From an uncultured Ruminococcus sp. (GTDB lineage: Bacteria > Bacillota > Clostridia > Lachnospirales > Lachnospiraceae): a stretch of 46,145 bases of DNA. Location of the stretch: positions 1 to 46,145 of the forward strand of contig USFD01000015.1 in NCBI GenBank assembly GCA_900553885.1, read 5' to 3'. Below, piece after piece: positions 40,912-46,145 of this stretch. Positions within the stretch are counted from its first letter, which is position 1. Each line of letters starts with the position of its first letter. The notes beneath the pieces were generated by a model. The model saw only the letters and a list, made by a program, of their open reading frames with translations. It made no database searches and was not told where the DNA came from. A program made the translations under genes and the position numbers.

Positions 40912-43900
40912 TCAAGTTAATTGCATTGGTGTTCTAACAAGTTCTGTTTTTTCTTTTTGGTTTAAAGTAGTAATAGATTTAATGAACTCTTGCTTATCCT
41001 CTATGCTATAGGTGTCTTTCCATTCACTATTCTGTTTATTTTGATATGTAGAGACGCCTGTAGAATTGTCATATATGTTTTTGATAATATCGTATAATTC
41101 TTGGATTCCTTTAATCAGATATGGTATAAATTTGTTTTCTTTGATAGAAAGTTTACCAGTCAATGAATCTTCCATTACCAAATCAGGTATTACATCACGT
41201 AATTGTTGTGCAATTATTCCAATGTCTTCATGTGCTCCATCTTCAATCCAATCAAACTTCTTAAGCTCAATCTGATTTAATATTTCTATCGCATTTATTT
41301 CTGTAGCACTAATGTTCTCTTTCAATCTAGCATCTGATTGATTCAGAATACTAAAATTATGTAGATCAATATTGTTATAACAATCCAATAAACAATTATC
41401 AGTATTCGTTGAACTGTTTCCGAGCAAAAATCTTTGGTTAATTCCATCACAATCAAATCGCATAACAGAACCATCATTTCGGATTCCTCGAATTGTTGAT
41501 GTGCGTCCAGAAATAATTATCTCATTATCCTCCGAATACAACCCGCCCGATCCATCAGAGTATCTAACCGTCCTAACGGCATCCGAGATATACAAGTTAT
41601 TGTCCATATAAGAAGGACAACTAAAGTGAAGCCCTTTTTCGCCAAGTGCATGATCCTTATTAAAATAAACCATCTTAACAATATAGGTTCCATCTGGATT
41701 GTCTTTTGCAGCCCAGCACATATATCCGGCATCATATTCTAAATCAAAAACTAATCCTTTAAAGTCTGGATAGTCGTTATAATTGTTAGTACCTATTTTA
41801 CCAATTCGTGTACCAGTGTTATAATACCATGCACCGTCATAAGCCAGCTTCATTAATAGTGAATCAGTTTTTTCTGAACTGTCTTCATAGATTCGCAGCT
41901 CACTATTTACAAATTGAATATATCTACTTATATCGTTCCATGCAATTTGAACGGAATCGTAATTTTGTATGATTTTTGTACCGAAATCAGCATCATTGAC
42001 TTTCTTATTAACCTCAATCGTAAGAGCCTCAGTTGTATCATTTGCGCTTATATCGAGTTGTGCACCATCACCTTTAATGTATAACTTTCCATTTTCATCT
42101 ACCCACAAAATGTCTTCAGTATCATTAGATATATTAAAAAGTTTTTCGTTATTTGGATTTACTGTAAATGTATTAACACCGTTTGTTATTTTTAATCCAT
42201 CGTTGTCAAACGTAAGAGAGTTATCTGACGCATATATTCCTAAACTTTCTCCAAGGATTAGTCTACCCACTAAAGCTTCAGCATTAATTCCATATCCTTG
42301 AGTTAGCTTTCCACTTTTAGGATCTACATAATAAAAATTACCAACCGCGGTTTTCAGTGTCTGCCAATTATCCGTTGTAATTGCGATAGTAGAATTAATT
42401 ATTTTAAGCTGAATATCATCGTAAGAATCAGTAACTTCATCATATTTTCTAAAAAGCATACCGTGTTTGTCGTAGACAATATCCTGATTATCGCTATTTA
42501 CAATTTTTGTTGTTGTTGCATTTAGTCCGTTCGTGAACCAATTATCAACGATATTTTTACTGTCTGATCCTTGCTTTGCCTGTCTTTTCGTAGAAGAATA
42601 TGACTTGGCCATTGACTGGCTTTGAGATAGGATATTATCCACATCACTTAAAGCATCAGATTTTTTTATAACATCAGAAAATTCAACATCAATATGCGTT
42701 AAGTTATCATAATCAATATCAAATCCGATTAAACGTAATTTGAAAATTTCTCCATCAATTTCTATTCTGATCCAATTCCCACATTTAAAATAATCAACCA
42801 AAGTTTCAAATTCTTTGATAACTAATAAATTTTTTAAAGTCGATGAAATCATATGTTGTAAATTGGCTGATTCATAAATGTCTTTGTTTGCAGCATCGAG
42901 AAAATGTATAGCGTTATCAAATAGTTCCTGGTTCGTTAAACCTTCAGATATATAATTACTATTTGACCAAGTAGATTCTCTTCTAAAAGAGCTTAACTCC
43001 GCCCAATCGTCACCAATAAAGGATTGGAAATCTAATTCGTTTAATATTTGATCTCGTATTTCTTCGATATAATTACGTATGCCTTTTGTTGTTATATCGC
43101 CATATTCATCAGTAATACCATTAATAATATTAATTTCGGTTTCTCTCAGCGCAAGCTCTTGATTGATTACTTCCATTTTTTCATAAAACGGAACGTAAAT
43201 ATGTTCATATACATTTCCTTCGGTATAATCCCATGATTCATCATCTGTAACGCCTTGTTCAATTAATATATCCAAACATGACTGACATGCATCTGCAATG
43301 ATTTGTAAATGGGTATAACTATATTTTTTTAATTCATTTTTAAATCTATCATCTGAAAGATTAAATAAACCAATAATACTATAATCTTCATCATTTAATT
43401 TAGCTAAAGTTTTTTCAATTTGTTGTTTTAAAAAATCTTCATAATTATCATTAAATGTAACAGTAATTGTGTTACTATCTGCCACGTCATCTTCATCGTA
43501 ATAACTTTCAATCGTAAAATTTCCAGTCCATCTAACACCAGACAAAGAAGAATTTTTAACTCTTATTTTATATCTTGCCGTATCAATAATTACTTTTGCA
43601 TATGCTGTAATAGTACTATTAGCAGTTGCAAGAGAAATATAATCAGCATTTTGCACAGCGACCGGTGATAAATTTTGTGCTGTCAATAACTTGGCCTGTT
43701 CTTGCGCGGTTGTTTCGTCTATTTCTACACTAGGTAGAAGGCTATTGTAAAGATATCCATAAAAATCAATTACGTCATAATATAAATTAATCAGTTTTTT
43801 ATATCCAACAATGGGCAAAGTAATTTTTGTTAAATTGGCATTATATGCTTTATATTTTTCAATTAATTGATTGTATTTGTCTACGATTACTTTATCTATA

Positions 43901-44967
43901 TTGGATACATATTCATTTTGATAATATTCATATCGTTGATCATATGTATTTAATTTTTCGACTAAACTAGACGACATATCTGCCTTTGTTTCATCTGTAA
44001 TATACCAAATATATTGGCTTCCTGCGGGATTACAGTTGATAATTGTTGCAGTCATTAAGTCGTCTCCAGCTTCAAGTCTGAAACAGTTAAATACAGAATT
44101 TACATCTGTTTGAAAGTTTATATCCTCACCAAGGTTTTCTTTATTTACGAAGATATTCGTGTCTTCACCGTATCCTGGAATTATATCGCTACTACCACAT
44201 TCAGGACATATCCCATCAAATTCACCTCGATAACCGCATTCATTACAATTTGATTCAAGATCATATACTGAAATTGTTCGCATAAATATATCATCTGGAT
44301 CTTCGCCAAAAACAAATAAGCAATGAATCTCTTCAGCGATTTCCATGAGTGCATCATATATAGATATATCATCGAATGAAAAAGTTCGCTGTATCTTTGC
44401 AATAGTTGAATCAACATGTACAATTTTATAATGCGGACATTTATCGGAAAGAAGTCGATTTAAGAGAGATGCTTTCGAATTATTTGGATTGTACAAAATT
44501 GTCACTTCATAATCATCACGCAATATATCATTTTCCGTATTGATCTCAGTGTCATATACATTAATATGGGACAATTCTGTTTCTTGTAATGCAGTACCTG
44601 TGACGGTTTTTGTTACGTCGTTATTATCGTCTAATGAAATCGAAATTTCAAAGCATTGATTCCACTCCGGAGCATATATCACTCGAAAATCTTTAACTTC
44701 ATTCCAATACTTATATTCACTTTGCGTTTCGGAATCAGAATGCTCCGTGCCATTGTCACTTAATTGCGTTTCTTTGTAGTCTAATTCTTCGCTTCCATTA
44801 GAATATTTGTGTAACACAAAAGATATTTCATCAATAGCATTTAAATTAGATGAAATACGAAAGCCGGTAAAATTATTAATTGTTCCAATTCTACGCCCAC
44901 CTTTGGTTAATAAAATCAAAGTGGGTATTTCGGGATTCCCTGCCGTATCAAATATAATACGCTCCAT
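40912..44967 (-). CDS. Tal-like phage tail protein with zinc ribbon and S74 intramolecular chaperone domain
   Basis: 1351 residues, ATG 44967 with GGTGAGATAAA upstream. The N-terminal 350 residues form a Tal/gp18-like hub that sits under the distal tail ring. It contains a four-Cys insertion, CNECGYRGEFDGICPECG (about 239-256). A long helical middle (to about 800) and a beta-rich fibre part follow. Near the C-terminus SDARLKENISATEINAIEIL starts a Peptidase_S74 domain, with IGIIAQQLRDVIPDLV behind it. S74 domains fold the fibre trimer and cut themselves off at the Ser of SDARLKEN. About 60 residues extend past the domain, including VSTYQNKQNSEWKD. Confidence 0.85.
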   Translation of the reverse strand: MERIIFDTAGNPEIPTLILLTKGGRRIGTINNFTGFRISSNLNAIDEISFVLHKYSNGSEELDYKETQLSDNGTEHSDSETQSEYKYWNEVKDFRVIYAPEWNQCFEISISLDDNNDVTKTVTGTALQETELSHINVYDTEINTENDILRDDYEVTILYNPNNSKASLLNRLLSDKCPHYKIVHVDSTIAKIQRTFSFDDISIYDALMEIAEEIHCLFVFGEDPDDIFMRTISVYDLESNCNECGYRGEFDGICPECGSSDIIPGYGEDTNIFVNKENLGEDINFQTDVNSVFNCFRLEAGDDLMTATIINCNPAGSQYIWYITDETKADMSSSLVEKLNTYDQRYEYYQNEYVSNIDKVIVDKYNQLIEKYKAYNANLTKITLPIVGYKKLINLYYDVIDFYGYLYNSLLPSVEIDETTAQEQAKLLTAQNLSPVAVQNADYISLATANSTITAYAKVIIDTARYKIRVKNSSLSGVRWTGNFTIESYYDEDDVADSNTITVTFNDNYEDFLKQQIEKTLAKLNDEDYSIIGLFNLSDDRFKNELKKYSYTHLQIIADACQSCLDILIEQGVTDDESWDYTEGNVYEHIYVPFYEKMEVINQELALRETEINIINGITDEYGDITTKGIRNYIEEIRDQILNELDFQSFIGDDWAELSSFRRESTWSNSNYISEGLTNQELFDNAIHFLDAANKDIYESANLQHMISSTLKNLLVIKEFETLVDYFKCGNWIRIEIDGEIFKLRLIGFDIDYDNLTHIDVEFSDVIKKSDALSDVDNILSQSQSMAKSYSSTKRQAKQGSDSKNIVDNWFTNGLNATTTKIVNSDNQDIVYDKHGMLFRKYDEVTDSYDDIQLKIINSTIAITTDNWQTLKTAVGNFYYVDPKSGKLTQGYGINAEALVGRLILGESLGIYASDNSLTFDNDGLKITNGVNTFTVNPNNEKLFNISNDTEDILWVDENGKLYIKGDGAQLDISANDTTEALTIEVNKKVNDADFGTKIIQNYDSVQIAWNDISRYIQFVNSELRIYEDSSEKTDSLLMKLAYDGAWYYNTGTRIGKIGTNNYNDYPDFKGLVFDLEYDAGYMCWAAKDNPDGTYIVKMVYFNKDHALGEKGLHFSCPSYMDNNLYISDAVRTVRYSDGSGGLYSEDNEIIISGRTSTIRGIRNDGSVMRFDCDGINQRFLLGNSSTNTDNCLLDCYNNIDLHNFSILNQSDARLKENISATEINAIEILNQIELKKFDWIEDGAHEDIGIIAQQLRDVIPDLVMEDSLTGKLSIKENKFIPYLIKGIQELYDIIKNIYDNSTGVSTYQNKQNSEWKDTYSIEDKQEFIKSITTLNQKEKTELVRTPMQLT

Positions 44968-44968
44968 T

Positions 44969-45772
44969 TTATCTCACCGCCTTCACATATGGAGAATATG
45001 TTAGATCAATTTTTACTGGTATTGAGCATGTAAATATATTTTTTCGATTTCCGTATCTATTTGCAATTCTAGGAAATTTAAAATTGAAATCATTTTGAAT
45101 TTCATGTGATGAGAGAGAAGTGGATATTATTAAACTAGGAGAAAAGGTAATTATTTCATCTTTAGATACATTATTAATTAATGTTTTTCGATTAGGTTCT
45201 TGAGAATTTGTCAACTCCATGTTTCCTGAATCTAAACATGTAATCGTCATACTTGGATATATGTGACCAATTTCATCAGAAGAATCATAAAAAGCAAATG
45301 TATCATTATTGTTTTGAAGCTCAAACTTATACGATACGGACTCATGTAAGGCGAAAGGCCTGTTAGAAATAAATGTTAGTTCCAGAGCATATGTTTTATC
45401 ATTAAATTTTATCTCCGAAACATTAAAACTCCCGACCATATAAATATCCGCCCATTCAGGCTGAATTAATTTAAATTTATGAAAAGATGGCCGATTAAGC
45501 CAGCGTTTTACCTCTCTAACCTCATACACCGTAAATGGTTGAATTCCATCTGGGCATCTAACCTTACATATTTGAAATGAAACTTCAATATGATCAGTGT
45601 AGTAAGACACTACTAATGGATAATACTTGCCATTAAATTGTGACACAGTATCAAATGTTCGCTGCGAATCTGTATTAATTGTCTCAAATCCATTAGACGA
45701 ATCAATTTCGCATAGTTGATATCCCCAGTTACTTAAATACTCACCATCATATTCAAAATCATTTGCATACAA
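44969..45772 (-). CDS. Distal tail protein (Dit-like)
   Basis: 267 residues from TTG 45772 with GGAGGAGGTGATT upstream. The start MYANDFEYDGEYLSNWGYQLC, with a strand-rich first domain and a PYVKAVR end, matches Dit proteins of siphophages. These form the hexameric ring joining tail tube and baseplate. The gene is directly upstream of the Tal-like gene, the usual order. The TTG start fits the ribosome site. Confidence 0.8.
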   Translation of the reverse strand: MYANDFEYDGEYLSNWGYQLCEIDSSNGFETINTDSQRTFDTVSQFNGKYYPLVVSYYTDHIEVSFQICKVRCPDGIQPFTVYEVREVKRWLNRPSFHKFKLIQPEWADIYMVGSFNVSEIKFNDKTYALELTFISNRPFALHESVSYKFELQNNNDTFAFYDSSDEIGHIYPSMTITCLDSGNMELTNSQEPNRKTLINNVSKDEIITFSPSLIISTSLSSHEIQNDFNFKFPRIANRYGNRKNIFTCSIPVKIDLTYSPYVKAVR

Positions 45773-45794
45773 GTCGAATCACCTCCTCCATTAA

Positions 45795-46046
45795 TCATCT
45801 CCCCATCAACACATCCTTCACCTTCTTTACGTCTCCAATCATTGCTTCGTATTTCATTTTCAAAGATTGTATTTCAGCAATTTCTTTTTTCCAGTTATCC
45901 TTTAATACTTCGATACGATCACAAAGCTCCGCATATCTATTTTCATCTTTACTCTGTTGCATAATCTGCGCTTTTAAATACTCATTTTCTTCCTGTAATG
46001 AAGCATTCCGTTTTCGCAACATTTCAATTTTCTTGTCTATATCCAT
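45795..46046 (-). CDS. Small coiled-coil phage protein
   Basis: 83 residues, ATG 46046 behind GGGGTGATT. Entirely helical with heptads (IEMLRKRNASLQEENEYL; ELCDRIEVLKDNWKKEI). It lies just before dit, where the tape measure gene is normally close by (outside the window). May be a tail assembly helper; no family recognised. Confidence 0.6.
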   Translation of the reverse strand: MDIDKKIEMLRKRNASLQEENEYLKAQIMQQSKDENRYAELCDRIEVLKDNWKKEIAEIQSLKMKYEAMIGDVKKVKDVLMGR

Positions 46047-46061
46047 TCAATCACCCCATAT

Positions 46062-46102
46062 AAAAGGAGTGCCGCACAATAATGTACAGCACCCCATTTT
46101 TT
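46062..46102. terminator. Hairpin at the right edge, between phage tail genes
   Basis: GGAGTGCCGCACA (46066-46078) pairs imperfectly with TGTACAGCACCCC (46083-46095). T-rich on both sides: TTTTTT on the plus strand (46097-46102) and TTTT on the minus strand. It probably ends the upstream tail-gene transcript or reduces read-through. Confidence 0.5.
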
Positions 46103-46145
46103 ATTTATTAAAATTCACTTTATATTTACCCATTTTTCCACGTCC

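Noticed and set aside
35099..46145. tRNA gene at the phage attachment site
   Set aside because: No cloverleaf-like sequence seen at the junction; the target is the dprA coding sequence.
1..46145. CRISPR array or insertion sequence
   Set aside because: No regularly spaced short repeats and no transposase-like protein were found; the repeats present are toxin/immunity paralogues.

Overview
The window looks like the chromosome of a spore-forming anaerobic Gram-positive bacterium of the class Clostridia, probably Lachnospiraceae-like. The reasons are a sporulation sigma factor of the SigK type, strong AGGAGG ribosome sites, a Firmicutes-style type VII secretion (T7SS/Ess) locus with polymorphic toxins, and a Gram-positive siphophage-type prophage. 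Host genes are moderately GC-rich. Toxin tips, immunity genes and the prophage are visibly AT-richer. Nothing here allows a species call.

Layout. (1) 1-2050: a decaying toxin/immunity graveyard, with the last 82 codons of a WHH/HNH-type nuclease toxin and three broken immunity genes, two of which carry in-frame stop codons. (2) 2154-10849: the secretion core, made of a TPR protein, three small helical WXG100-like proteins, a strong intra-operon hairpin, a long proline-rich low-complexity protein, and an EssC ATPase split into two polypeptides. The first half has a ubiquitin-like (YukD/EsaB-like) N-terminus and membrane segments. The second half carries two more P-loops. (3) 10861-23386: a toxin/immunity array with two intact LXG-like effectors (one membrane-active-looking, one HNH nuclease), two broken ones, a canonical WXG100 protein, immunity genes (Imm11/DUF1629-like, Imm74-like, SseB-like and others), and many duplications, chimeras and remnants. 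(4) 23408-31411: a 57-residue small ORF, a transmembrane Ser/Thr-kinase-like protein, a two-TM protein and a giant repeat-containing cell-surface protein, closed by a strong terminator. I recognised no EsaA, EssA or EssB. The kinase-TM protein and the giant surface protein are candidates for their structural replacement.

(5) 31528-35098: sigK on the minus strand with a SigmaE-like promoter, then comM (yifB) and dprA. (6) 35099-46145: the left part of a prophage. dprA loses its C-terminal winged-helix domain exactly where AT-rich phage DNA begins, and a tyrosine recombinase follows directly. The integrase has a consensus-like promoter overlapped by a 14-bp palindrome that fits the Gram-positive LexA box. 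The remaining phage genes run on the minus strand: small coiled-coil protein, distal tail protein, large Tal-like tail protein with a zinc ribbon and an S74 chaperone domain, BppU-like baseplate protein, two tail-tip proteins and a peptidoglycan amidase.

How the parts fit together. Regions 1-4 probably form one contact-dependent antagonism locus: effectors with a shared N-terminal module are exported by the split EssC, cognate immunity genes follow each effector, and recombination between the repeated modules swaps toxin tips and leaves orphan immunity genes. Regions 5-6 are separate: housekeeping sporulation and DNA-uptake genes, with a phage that has used dprA as its integration target.
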